A stretch of DNA of 64,000 bases from Candidatus Krumholzibacteriota bacterium (lineage in GTDB: Bacteria > Krumholzibacteriota > Krumholzibacteriia > JAJRXK01): contig JAJDAC010000016.1 in NCBI GenBank assembly GCA_029262065.1, positions 1 through 64,000 of the forward strand, in the 5' to 3' direction. Shown in pieces: positions 24,496-32,514 of the stretch. Within the stretch, counting starts at the first letter, position 1. The number at the start of each line of letters is the position of its first letter. Made by a program: the position numbers and the translations under genes. The notes under the pieces are model-generated. The model was given only the letters and a program-made list of their open reading frames with translations. It was not told the DNA's origin and did no database searches.

Positions 24496-25797
24496 TTAGA
24501 ACAGGAAGCCCGACTGCGATTGCAGACGGCTTACCAGGACTTCGAGTGCGGTGAACTTGCGGTTGAGGAGCTCTTCGTAACCGGCGACCGAGCGTTCTTC
24601 GCGCTCGATCCGGCCGTCGATGTTCTTGATCTGAGCATCGATGGCGTTCTCTCGTGTCTTGAACAATCCCTGGGTGAAGTCGGTGATGTCATCGACGACG
24701 TTGGTCAGTTGAGCGGCCACGCCCACCGAACCGTTCTCTTCGATGAACAGGCTGGTTACGCTCTCGAAATCAGTCCCCAGGGCCTCTTCCAGTTTGGCGC
24801 CGTCGAGCGCCAGGATACCCTCCTGGTCGAGGCTCAAACCGGCTTCGGCGACCACGCGATAGCTACCGGGGTTGGCTACCGAACGATTCAGTACTCCGGT
24901 CACACGATCCTGGATCGCACGCACCAGCGAACTACCGTTCAACGGGGCGCCGCGTTCGGACTGTCCGTTGACGATGGTCATCACGTCGTTGTAGGCATCC
25001 ACGAAGGACTGAAGGTTTTCCTTGAGCTCTTCGTTGTCGGCTCCCACGGTCAGGGTCCCCGCGCCAACACTCTCCAGGCTTATGGTGATGCCTTCGATTG
25101 CAGTGGAGGGCGAGTTGCTGGAGCTGACGATGGCGATGCCGTCGATCGTGAAATTGGCGTCGCCGGCGGCGACCTGATCGTTCACGTCGAACGCCGGTTG
25201 GAGTCCGCCCGACAGCCCTGAAGCGTCCAGGCTGAAGGCGCCGCTGGAACCCGTTTCGTTCGAGCTCACCACCAACCGGAAGGCCGGGTCCACGCCGTCG
25301 TTGATGATGGTCGCGGTCACGCCGGCGCCGGCCCCGTTGATGGCGTCCTTGAGGTCGGCCAAGGTGCTTCCGGGGTTGACGGTTATGTCGGTGGTCTCAC
25401 CGTTGGCGGTGACCGAAAATGTTCCGCTGCCGACTCCGGTGGTGGCTTCGGCAAATCCCTGGCTTACGTCGCGCTGCGCGGTGGCCAGGTTCTGGATATC
25501 GATCGCATAGCTACCCAACGCAGCAAAGCTGGTCGCGGTGGCGGTAAATGCGTCTTCGTTGGAGCTGGTGCCGCCTTTGGCGACGAAGCCGTTGCGTGAG
25601 CTGAGTTTTTCGGCCGCGGCACCGAACGCGGTGACTGCGGTCTTGAGATCGCCCAGGATGGACAGGCCCTGGTTCAGGCTGTCTTTTTGCGTCTGGAGGC
25701 GAAAAATTGGTTGGCGTCGTAGGCCGACGAGCGACGCTACGATGTTCTGGGTATCGAGTCCGGAGGCGATACCGCCGAACGAAATTGGTGAACCCAT
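24496..25797 (-). CDS. fliD: Filament cap protein FliD (HAP2)
   Basis: A 433-residue filament cap: SFGGIASGLDTQNIVASLVGLRRQPI at the N-terminus, a central Flagellin_IN-like unit (TLADLKDAINGAGAGVTATI), and the C-terminal EREERSVAGYEELLNRKFTALEVLVSRLQSQSGFL with the closing coiled coil. The length is normal. It lies in the fliC-flaG-fliD-fliS-fliT group on the minus strand, with flaG 19 bases upstream. Confidence 0.95.
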   Translation of the reverse strand: MGSPISFGGIASGLDTQNIVASLVGLRRQPIFRLQTQKDSLNQGLSILGDLKTAVTAFGAAAEKLSSRNGFVAKGGTSSNEDAFTATATSFAALGSYAIDIQNLATAQRDVSQGFAEATTGVGSGTFSVTANGETTDITVNPGSTLADLKDAINGAGAGVTATIINDGVDPAFRLVVSSNETGSSGAFSLDASGLSGGLQPAFDVNDQVAAGDANFTIDGIAIVSSSNSPSTAIEGITISLESVGAGTLTVGADNEELKENLQSFVDAYNDVMTIVNGQSERGAPLNGSSLVRAIQDRVTGVLNRSVANPGSYRVVAEAGLSLDQEGILALDGAKLEEALGTDFESVTSLFIEENGSVGVAAQLTNVVDDITDFTQGLFKTRENAIDAQIKNIDGRIEREERSVAGYEELLNRKFTALEVLVSRLQSQSGFLF

Positions 25798-25816
25798 GTT
25801 GCTCCCTTGGTTGCCG

Positions 25817-26209
25817 TCAGCTCTTGTCGTCGAACAGCAGGCCCCTGAGTTCCCTCAGGTTCTTGCCGGCCGCGAGAAGTTGTTCCGGCGGGAACTGCCG
25901 CAGCGTGTCCCCGGTCTTGTCGTCGACGAGTGACACGACGAAACGTGAGACTTCATCGTCGTACGCCATGTCGAGCCGGTAGGAACTCATTGCGGTGAGT
26001 TCTTCCGATACCGCATCGACAATCTCGGAAATCTGTTCCAGATCGGTTGATTGGCTCCCGAGAGTCGTTTCAGCAGGTTCGGTGCCACGCTCGCGGGGCG
26101 AACCATGAACCGCTTTGGCGGATTCGGTTGGCGCGACGTCCCGTGCAATGGGGCGCTCTCTTGGTTCGACTGGCCGCGGCGCGGTCAGCGCGTTGATCAG
26201 TGATTCCAT
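25817..26209 (-). CDS. flaG: FlaG family flagellar protein
   Basis: A 130-residue protein whose C-terminal half is the FlaG domain: YRLDMAYDDEVSRFVVSLVDDKTGDTLRQFPPEQLL. The N-terminal half is Pro/Arg/Glu-rich and probably disordered. FlaG is linked with filament length control and lies next to fliD in many genomes, as here. Confidence 0.88.
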   Translation of the reverse strand: MESLINALTAPRPVEPRERPIARDVAPTESAKAVHGSPRERGTEPAETTLGSQSTDLEQISEIVDAVSEELTAMSSYRLDMAYDDEVSRFVVSLVDDKTGDTLRQFPPEQLLAAGKNLRELRGLLFDDKS

Positions 26210-26230
26210 GACCTATCTCCCGTCGGGTAC

Positions 26231-26259
26231 CACCCCGGGGCACGAACGGCCCCGGGGTG
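26231..26259 (-). terminator. Strong stem-loop behind flagellin
   Basis: CACCCCGGGG (26231-26240) and CCCCGGGGTG (26250-26259) form a perfect 10-base stem with a 9-base loop, 22 bases after the flagellin stop. No T-run follows on the minus strand, so it may be a partial terminator or an mRNA-stabilising/processing hairpin that lets flagellin transcript exceed flaG-fliD. Confidence 0.55.
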
Positions 26260-26281
26260 ATCACCGAATCTTCGAACGGTT

Positions 26282-27121
26282 CTATCCGAGCAGACTCAAA
26301 GCTGCCTGCGGCGCGAAGTTCGCCTGCGACAGAATCGAGATGCCCGCCTGCTGCAGAATCTGCAGGGAGGTCATGTTCGCGGCCTCGCTGGCCACGTCCA
26401 CGTCCCGGATTCGCGAGTTCGCAGCGCTCAGGTTCTCGACCGTAACGCCGAGGTTCCGAACCGTTGATTCGAGGCGGTTCTGGACCGCACCGAAACCAGC
26501 TCGGGTCTGGGAGATGGACGTCAGGGCAGCGTCGACAGCAGCCAGCGCCACGGTAGCCGTGGCGTTGTTGGTGCCAGCGATGTTGACCGTTCCGGCCGTC
26601 AGTCCCAGCGCGGACGAACTGATGGTGGTGCTGAACGAGATCTGGATCTGATTGGCCGCGGAGGCGTTGGCGCCCACCTGGATATCGATTGATCCGCCCG
26701 ATCCGTTCAGAAGCTGCGTACCGTTGAACTCGGTCGTGTCGGAGATACGCGTGACTTCCGCCAGCAACGCCTGGAACTCCTGATCGAGGAATCCGCGCTC
26801 AGCGGAACCGATCGTTTCGTTCGCGGACTGCTCGGCCAGTTCACGCAGTCGGATGGCGATGTTGGAGACCTCGTTGAGGGCACCTTCCGCCGTCTGGACC
26901 ATGGAAATGCCGTCGTTGGCGTTTCGGCCAGCCTGCTGCAATGAACGGATGTCCGCACGCAGAGACTCGCTGATGGCCAGACCGGCGGCGTCGTCGCCCG
27001 CCCGGTTGATGCGAAGACCACTCGAGAGCTTCTCGAGCGACTTGCCCAGCTTGACGTTCGTGTTGAAGAGATTCCGTTGTGCGTTGAGGGACGCAACGTT
27101 CGTGTTTACTCGCAGACCCAT
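26282..27121 (-). CDS. fliC: Flagellin
   Basis: A 279-residue filament protein. N-terminal MGLRVNTNVASLNAQRNLF with SSGLRINRAGDDAAGLAISESLRADI, and C-terminal ANMTSLQILQQAGISILSQANFAPQAALSLL, are the conserved D0/D1 helices. The middle is short (about residues 160-195), so there is little or no D2/D3 surface domain. The ATG at 27121 follows AAGGAGGA; the frame is open further upstream but that would run into the leader. A sigma-28 promoter and CsrA sites lie upstream. It is the only flagellin in the window. Confidence 0.97.
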   Translation of the reverse strand: MGLRVNTNVASLNAQRNLFNTNVKLGKSLEKLSSGLRINRAGDDAAGLAISESLRADIRSLQQAGRNANDGISMVQTAEGALNEVSNIAIRLRELAEQSANETIGSAERGFLDQEFQALLAEVTRISDTTEFNGTQLLNGSGGSIDIQVGANASAANQIQISFSTTISSSALGLTAGTVNIAGTNNATATVALAAVDAALTSISQTRAGFGAVQNRLESTVRNLGVTVENLSAANSRIRDVDVASEAANMTSLQILQQAGISILSQANFAPQAALSLLG

Positions 27122-27125
27122 GGCT

Positions 27126-27185
27126 TCCTCCTTGAAGACGGGTACGGAGAGGTTGAGCCGGACCCGGGACCCATTCCATCGGGTC
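27126..27185 (-). promoter_or_regulatory. CsrA-binding leader of flagellin mRNA
   Basis: On the transcript, a hairpin with stem GACCC/GGGTC (27181-27185 with 27168-27172) displays GATGGAAT in its loop, an exact ANGGA core (27175-27179). A second ANGGA, AAGGA (27129-27133), lies inside the Shine-Dalgarno AAGGAGGA. This two-site layout is the one described for CsrA repression of flagellin in bacteria that have FliW. Confidence 0.75.
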
Positions 27186-27216
27186 GATCCGGGACGGCAC
27201 TTGTCACTGGGGGCAG

Positions 27217-27243
27217 GTATCGGCACTGGCCAGTCCGACTTGA
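27217..27243 (-). promoter_or_regulatory. Sigma-28 (FliA) promoter of flagellin
   Basis: On the minus strand TCAA (-35 core, 27240-27243), a 15-base spacer and GCCGATAC (-10, 27217-27224) match TAAA-N15-GCCGATAA with two mismatches. The leader from the predicted start is about 90 bases long, enough for the CsrA hairpin. fliA is in the same window. Confidence 0.85.
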
Positions 27244-27291
27244 GCCGAGAATTTCTCGAGAGAGGCACGAAGCTTGAGGGGGCAGGACTTC

Positions 27292-28194
27292 ATGGGAACC
27301 ACGGGCAACACCGAGATATTGCTGCGGACGATAGTCCCTGGCGAATTCGCCGCGGTCGAGGCGCTGATACGCGACTCGTTCGGGGTCCGAACCGGCGCCG
27401 GGCCCGGGAAAGATTTTCCTACGGCGATGCATCCGAGTAACCACGATCACATCTACGTGGGGGAGATCAGCGGGCAGCTGGTATGCGCCGCGACGGTCCT
27501 GATCCGTCTTTGGCATACGTCGGTGGGCCCGCGTCTTACCGCCTGCCTGGGGTCATTCGCAACTCCGACAGCTTGGCGGGGGCGCGGATACAGCGCCGCG
27601 CTGCAACAATACATACTCGGCGATCTGAACGACTCCGGAGTGGATTGGGCCCTGCTGTGGACCGATCGTCCCGAGGTCTATCGGGGCCGGGGCTTCGCGG
27701 CGCTGGGGTACGAGCAGCACGGTCGGATCGACGGGTGTCACTGGCCTCAGTCTGACCCGGGTGGGTTCGTGCGGCGAGCCGACCCGCTCGATGCTCCGCA
27801 ACTGCTGGAGTTGTACGAGGGTCATGACCTGAGGGCTCAGCGTACGCAGACCGATATGCTTGCCTATATCGACCCCACCGTGTCGCAGACATTCGTGGTT
27901 GAACGCGGTGGTCGGGTTCTGGCCTACGCCAGTCTCGGCAAGGGCCGCGACTTCGCCGGCTACGTGCACGAGTACGCGGGTCCCGTGGATCTGGTCCACA
28001 TGCTCTGGGGCAAGGCAGTCGAGCACGGCGCCCAGTTCGTGCTGGTTCCCCAGGGAGCCGAGCGCTACATGGCCGACACCGCGATTCCCACCCGTATCCA
28101 GGCGGGGGCGCTGGCCAAAGTGCTTCGCCACGAACGATTCCCCACCCCGATCGACGATTTGCGATGGGCCGCCTGGGGTTTCGATTCCGCATGA
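27292..28194 (+). CDS. GNAT-family N-acetyltransferase
   Basis: A 300-residue protein. The N-terminal half is a GNAT domain: LLRTIVPGEFAAVEALIRDSF, IYVGEISGQLVCAATV, LGSFATPTAWRGRGYSAAL (acetyl-CoA pyrophosphate loop) and YRGRGFAALGY. The second half (from about 170) resembles another GNAT-like fold, as in two-domain acetyltransferases. It is divergent from flagellin and coupled (ATGA overlap) to a glycosyltransferase, so modification of flagellin or of its sugar is a reasonable guess. ATG at 27292 is preferred over the upstream TTG. Confidence 0.82.
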   Translation: MGTTGNTEILLRTIVPGEFAAVEALIRDSFGVRTGAGPGKDFPTAMHPSNHDHIYVGEISGQLVCAATVLIRLWHTSVGPRLTACLGSFATPTAWRGRGYSAALQQYILGDLNDSGVDWALLWTDRPEVYRGRGFAALGYEQHGRIDGCHWPQSDPGGFVRRADPLDAPQLLELYEGHDLRAQRTQTDMLAYIDPTVSQTFVVERGGRVLAYASLGKGRDFAGYVHEYAGPVDLVHMLWGKAVEHGAQFVLVPQGAERYMADTAIPTRIQAGALAKVLRHERFPTPIDDLRWAAWGFDSA

Positions 28195-29807
28195 GCCGAC
28201 CGCAACTTTCCGTATGCATGATCGCACGCAATGAAGCCGACATTCTGGGGATGTGCCTCGAGTCGTTGAAAGGACTGGCCGACGAGGTAGTCGTCGTGGA
28301 CACCGGGAGTACCGATGACACGGTACAGATCGCGGCCGCGTACGGCGCCCGGGTGGTGGAAAGCGTTTGGCGGGACGACTTCTCGTTGGCGCGGAACGAG
28401 AGTCTGCAGTTGGCGAGCGGTGAGTGGATTCTCGTACTGGACGCCGATGAGATCCTGTCGGCCGCCGACCACGACGCCATCCGCGAAGTCATGAATGGAC
28501 CGCGTGACTGTGCGTACGTGCTGGTGCAGAGGAACTACACCACGCATACCAACGTGGCCGGTTGGAAGCCCAACGACGGTGCATGCGTGGAAGCCGCGGC
28601 CTACCCCGGATTCGTGCCCGCCGTTCAATTCCGGCTGATTCCCGCCGACCCGCGAGTCGAGTTCACTGGCGCGGTGCACGAGGACATGGGCGACAGTCTC
28701 CTGGCCCTCGGTCTGCGGACCGAAACGCTGGAGATCCCTATTCACCATTTCGGTAAGGTTCGCTCGCAGGCGGTCATGGAACGCAAGAAGCGCCTGTATA
28801 CCCAACTCGGCGAGGACAAGCTGCGCACCGCTCCCAATTCGCCACAGGCCATGTTCGAGCTGGGAGTGCAATACATAGAGATCGGCAAGCGGCCCGAAGC
28901 CATCGCCACGCTCGAGACGTTCTTGCAGAGCGAGAGCCATCCGTACTTCCATAGCCGAGCCGTGGGATTCCTCGGGCAGATGTACACGTTCGAGGGGCGC
29001 CACGAAGAGGCGATCGCGGTACTCGAGGATGGCGTTCGTGAACATCCAGACTCGATCGTGCTGCGTGAGTCGTTGGCGTGGGCCCGAATTCGAAACGGGC
29101 AGGCATTTGCCGCGGTCAAGGTGCTCGATGAGGCGTTGTCGTATTGGCCCGAGCAGCTGAGCCTGCTGGAATTGTTGGGGCTGCAGTACGTTGATCTGCG
29201 ACAATTCGACGCGGCGGCTACGATCTTCGCCCGCGCGTCGGCCATCTACCCCGACAGTGCGTCGGTGAAGCGCGGCCTGGCCGTGATGGATCTGGCCACG
29301 CATGGAGCCGACGTCGCCGCGGAAGTCGCGGGCCGATTGACAAGCGCTTCGTCGGCCGCCACGGCGCAGAACCTGATTCTGGTGGTCAATGCGTTGGTGG
29401 AGCAGTCGCGTGGCGATGTGGCTTTGCGGTTGTTGTTGACCGCTGACCCGAACCTGCGCTCGCGCCTGATGGCGGCTTGGGTTCGGACGGCGCGAGCCGC
29501 GAACCGCCGCGACGAAGAAAGCTGGGCGATGGCGCAGATGGCTCGACGCAGCGAGATGGCCGTGGGGGATCTCGAGGCGAGCCTGCCACGACTGATGGTT
29601 CCCGGATCCATGGGGACCGCGTTCGCGCTGATTGAAATGGGGGCCGACCAGGGGCACCCCAGCTCTTCGTTGGCGCGAGCCGGCGTGCTGTCGCGTTGGG
29701 GTTGTGGGGCGTGGGCGCGAGAGTGCCTGGCAAACCTGCAGTCAGATCCCCGGTTGGGGTCCATCATCGACCAGGCGCGATCCCGGCTGCAAACTTCGTC
29801 GACCTGA
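28191..29807 (+). CDS. Family 2 glycosyltransferase with TPR repeats
   Basis: A 538-residue protein. Residues about 4-200 form a GT-A domain: LSVCMIARNEADILGMCLESL, DEVVVVDTGSTDDT, RNESLQLASGEWILVLDADEIL (DxD motif). From about 210 onward there are TPR-like helical repeats (QAMFELGVQYIEIGKRPEAI, AVGFLGQMYTFEGRHEEAI). Such GT2-TPR proteins glycosylate proteins, in several bacteria flagellin. It starts in a 4-base overlap with the acetyltransferase gene. The acceptor is inferred from location only. Confidence 0.85.
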   Translation: MSRPQLSVCMIARNEADILGMCLESLKGLADEVVVVDTGSTDDTVQIAAAYGARVVESVWRDDFSLARNESLQLASGEWILVLDADEILSAADHDAIREVMNGPRDCAYVLVQRNYTTHTNVAGWKPNDGACVEAAAYPGFVPAVQFRLIPADPRVEFTGAVHEDMGDSLLALGLRTETLEIPIHHFGKVRSQAVMERKKRLYTQLGEDKLRTAPNSPQAMFELGVQYIEIGKRPEAIATLETFLQSESHPYFHSRAVGFLGQMYTFEGRHEEAIAVLEDGVREHPDSIVLRESLAWARIRNGQAFAAVKVLDEALSYWPEQLSLLELLGLQYVDLRQFDAAATIFARASAIYPDSASVKRGLAVMDLATHGADVAAEVAGRLTSASSAATAQNLILVVNALVEQSRGDVALRLLLTADPNLRSRLMAAWVRTARAANRRDEESWAMAQMARRSEMAVGDLEASLPRLMVPGSMGTAFALIEMGADQGHPSSSLARAGVLSRWGCGAWARECLANLQSDPRLGSIIDQARSRLQTSST

Positions 29808-29889
29808 ACGCGGCTGAGCGTTCAAGGTCGGAGCCCCTCGCGTCGATACCTTCTCTGGGACCGGACGTCTCTTCCTCGAGGCGGTGGAA

Positions 29890-29904
29890 TGGACCTGGAC
29901 TTGC
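29890..29904 (+). promoter_or_regulatory. Sigma-54-like promoter for flgM
   Basis: TGGACC-TGGAC-TTGC keeps the essential GG and GC at 10-base spacing and the TTGC box, with two mismatches in the -24 element. The predicted start at about 29916 precedes the flgM ATG by 40 bases. Confidence 0.5.
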
Positions 29905-29955
29905 TATCATGAGCCAGGACTGGAAACCGTGTTGCCCCCCGGGGGAAGGATGAAG

Positions 29956-30336
29956 ATGGCGACCAACCCACTTGGCGGTCTCGGACCGCGCCAGCAGGAC
30001 TCGCTGCCCGGATCGACGCCGGAGCGGACAAAGACGGCAGCACGGCCCCAGGACGGGGAACGGGCTGACGCCAAGGGCCCTCAGACCACGCCGGTCGATG
30101 CTGCCGCGGGCGAGAAGGTACAGATCTCGAAGGAGGCCAGGGATCTCCTGGAGTTGACAGATCTGATGAGCGCAGCACGCAAATCCCTTGATGAATCGCC
30201 TGATATCCGCGCCGATCGTGTGCGTGAGGTAAAGGAACGTCTGAAGTCCGGGGTCTATGAGACCAAGGGCATTCAAGACGAGTTGGCACACCGTCTTGCC
30301 AGCATTCTGCGCGATGCTCCGCTCTCTGACGGCTGA
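29956..30336 (+). CDS. flgM: Anti-sigma-28 factor FlgM
   Basis: A 126-residue protein whose C-terminal half is FlgM-like: KVQISKEARDLLELTDLM, then DIRADRVREVKERLKSGVYET and a final helix (IQDELAHRLASIL). It binds FliA until the hook is complete, then leaves through the export channel. ATG at 29956 is chosen because GGAAGGA lies 5 bases upstream; the ATG at 29950 would abut the SD. The N-terminal half is Pro/Gly-rich, as expected for a largely unfolded secreted protein. Confidence 0.85.
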   Translation: MATNPLGGLGPRQQDSLPGSTPERTKTAARPQDGERADAKGPQTTPVDAAAGEKVQISKEARDLLELTDLMSAARKSLDESPDIRADRVREVKERLKSGVYETKGIQDELAHRLASILRDAPLSDG

Positions 30337-30391
30337 TCCAGCCGCTATCCTGTAAGAAAGACACTGGACGCTCCCCGGGGCGCGTGGTAGG

Positions 30392-30418
30392 AAAAGGCGC
30401 ATACGTGGTCGCCGATCT
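30392..30418 (+). promoter_or_regulatory. Possible sigma-28 promoter of the sensor kinase gene
   Basis: AAAA-N15-GCCGATCT resembles TAAA-N15-GCCGATAA (one mismatch in the -35 core, two in the -10). It would start transcription near 30425, favouring the GTG at 30440 (after GGGGG) as the true kinase start. Confidence 0.4.
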
Positions 30419-30424
30419 ACCACA

Positions 30425-32509
30425 ATGCCTGGGGGTTACGTGTCCTCGCGACCGAATATCCTGGTGCGAAGTGATGACCGGCAGCTGAAAGCTGCCGTCC
30501 AGTCGCTCGCCGTTGATCCGGCGCCATCGGCCTCGTTGCCGGTGGATCTGGTCGTTCTGGACCTCGACGGTCAGAGCGAGGCGTCGGCCATCGTCCAGGC
30601 CACGGCCGAGTTCATCGATACTCCCATCGTCGTCGTCAGCCAGGATAGTTCGCCCCAGCGGGTGGTGGCGGCCATGCGAGCCGGCGCCCACGACTGGATC
30701 CCGCGTCCGATCGTCCAACGCCAACTGGAACGCGTTCTGACGGCGGCGTTGGAACGTACGGCGGCCCGCCACGCGTCGCGCTCGATGACCAAGGCTCTGC
30801 GCGCGAGAGGGCAAGAGGCCCAGGACGACCGACAACACCTTGCGCAACAATTGGGCACCATGGCCGAAGAGCTCGATGCCGCGCATCGCGAGCTCCAGAG
30901 CCGCGTGTCGCAGTTGGTCATGTTGTACCGGATCGGACGTGATCTGAGTTCGCAACGGAACTGGGATGAAGCGCTCGAGGGCTTCCTGCGTAGCTTCTGT
31001 GATTTCCTGCGCGCCGATGGCGCGGCGCTCTTGCTGGTGAGTGAGTCGGGTCACCGCTTGGCGCCGCGAAGTTCATTTCGCATGGAGCAGAAGACCCTCG
31101 AAGCTACCTGCGAGGATCTGCGTACGGGTGACATGCCGGCCCCGCGTGACCCTGCGCTGTGGACCCGGGGCGACGACGATTGTTGGATCGCTTGCCATGA
31201 GAGTGCTGGCTGGAGCGAGACCGTCGTGCCACTTGTGCATCGCCAGCGCACCCTCGGCTACCTGGCGTTCGAGAAATCCTACGACTCGTGGGATGACGCG
31301 CAGGGCGACCTCTACTTCCTGATTACGGTTCAGACGATCTTGACCGAAGAGGTAGCCGGCGCCCAGGCATTGTCCGAGCTGCGCCGACTGCAACGATTCC
31401 AGCAGATGACACTGGACCGCGTGGGCAGTGGCATCCTTACCGTGGATGCGCAGGGGCGCGTCCTGTACGCGAACGCCACCGCGCGCGAGTTGTTGCAGTC
31501 TGAGCCCACGGGCATGGTGCTGGCCGACTTGCTTCAGGTGGGGGCCGAACGGGTCCCGCTCGATCGCTGGCTGGCGTATGTGGATGGCCACGGCCCGGCG
31601 GTGGCGGATGCGTGGCTCATCACCGATCCCGAATCAGTCATTCCCGTGAGTATCGCGGCCTCCCAATTGCCGGGTGATCGACCGGGCGAGGTACACTTCG
31701 TCACGATCCTGGAAGACCTCAGAGAACGCCGCGAGCTCGAAGCCGAACGCCGTCGAGCCGCGCGTCAGGACGAACTGCTCATCATGGCGGCGGAATGGGC
31801 GCACGACGTGCGCACTCCGCTTACGGGCATTCTTCACGGCGCTGAGTTGTTGGCCGATGCGTTGCCGGCGGACTCGGCCAAGCGACGCCATTTCCGGATG
31901 ATCCATAGCGAAGTGGATCGCATCAACGACCTGGTTTCCAACTTCCTGGACTTCGCGCGTCCGGCGCGGCTGAAAGCGGCGGAGTGTGATCTTTCCGAGG
32001 TAGCCCGGCAGGTCGTGGAGGCAATGAGCGGTACCGCGGCGGCGCGCGACGTACGCGTCGAGCTCATCCTGGACGGTGCCGATGCGCGAGGCTTCGTGGA
32101 TCCGGGGCAGCTGAAGCAGGTCCTTCTGAATCTGGTGCACAACGCCATCGATGCGTCGCCGTCGGGCGATATCGTGCGCGTGCGCGTCCAGCGCGAAGAG
32201 TCCCCGACTGAACTCACAAATCTGGTGTTGTTCGACGGCGCATTGTCGCTGGAGATCGAGGACGGCGGCACTGGCGTCGCCTCGGCGCATCTCGATCGTC
32301 TTTTCATTCCGTTCTTTACCACGAAGTCCCACGGCACCGGCCTGGGCCTGGCGATATCGGAAAAGATCGTCCGAGCCCATCACGGGCATCTTCGGTACGA
32401 GCGTCGCCGCGATCGCACTATCATGCGGGCGGTATTGCCCGCGCAACTCGTCGAGCATGGCCGTCCGCCTGTCGAGGGCGTGTCGTCACCCCTGGAAGCA
32501 AGAGGTTGA
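30425..32509 (+). CDS. Sensor histidine kinase (receiver-like, GAF, PAS), flagellar
   Basis: A 694-residue soluble kinase. Residues about 10-120 are receiver-like (LVVLDLDG, VVVSQDSS, but WIPRP in place of the Lys-Pro). A coiled coil follows (130-160), then a GAF domain (VMLYRIGRDLSSQRNWDEAL), a PAS domain (VGSGILTVDAQGRVLYANATA), HisKA with His460 in EWAHDVRTPLTG, and HATPase (NLVHNAIDASP, TKSHGTGLGLAISEKIV). It lies 5 bases before an NtrC-type regulator, its evident partner. The GTG at 30440 is an alternative start (see promoter entry). Confidence 0.9.
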   Translation: MPGGYVSSRPNILVRSDDRQLKAAVQSLAVDPAPSASLPVDLVVLDLDGQSEASAIVQATAEFIDTPIVVVSQDSSPQRVVAAMRAGAHDWIPRPIVQRQLERVLTAALERTAARHASRSMTKALRARGQEAQDDRQHLAQQLGTMAEELDAAHRELQSRVSQLVMLYRIGRDLSSQRNWDEALEGFLRSFCDFLRADGAALLLVSESGHRLAPRSSFRMEQKTLEATCEDLRTGDMPAPRDPALWTRGDDDCWIACHESAGWSETVVPLVHRQRTLGYLAFEKSYDSWDDAQGDLYFLITVQTILTEEVAGAQALSELRRLQRFQQMTLDRVGSGILTVDAQGRVLYANATARELLQSEPTGMVLADLLQVGAERVPLDRWLAYVDGHGPAVADAWLITDPESVIPVSIAASQLPGDRPGEVHFVTILEDLRERRELEAERRRAARQDELLIMAAEWAHDVRTPLTGILHGAELLADALPADSAKRRHFRMIHSEVDRINDLVSNFLDFARPARLKAAECDLSEVARQVVEAMSGTAAARDVRVELILDGADARGFVDPGQLKQVLLNLVHNAIDASPSGDIVRVRVQREESPTELTNLVLFDGALSLEIEDGGTGVASAHLDRLFIPFFTTKSHGTGLGLAISEKIVRAHHGHLRYERRRDRTIMRAVLPAQLVEHGRPPVEGVSSPLEARG

Positions 32510-32514
32510 GAGGT

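Noticed and set aside
28065-29657. 530-codon open frame on the minus strand under the glycosyltransferase gene
   Set aside because: The plus-strand product has clear GT-A motifs and TPR repeats; the minus frame has none.
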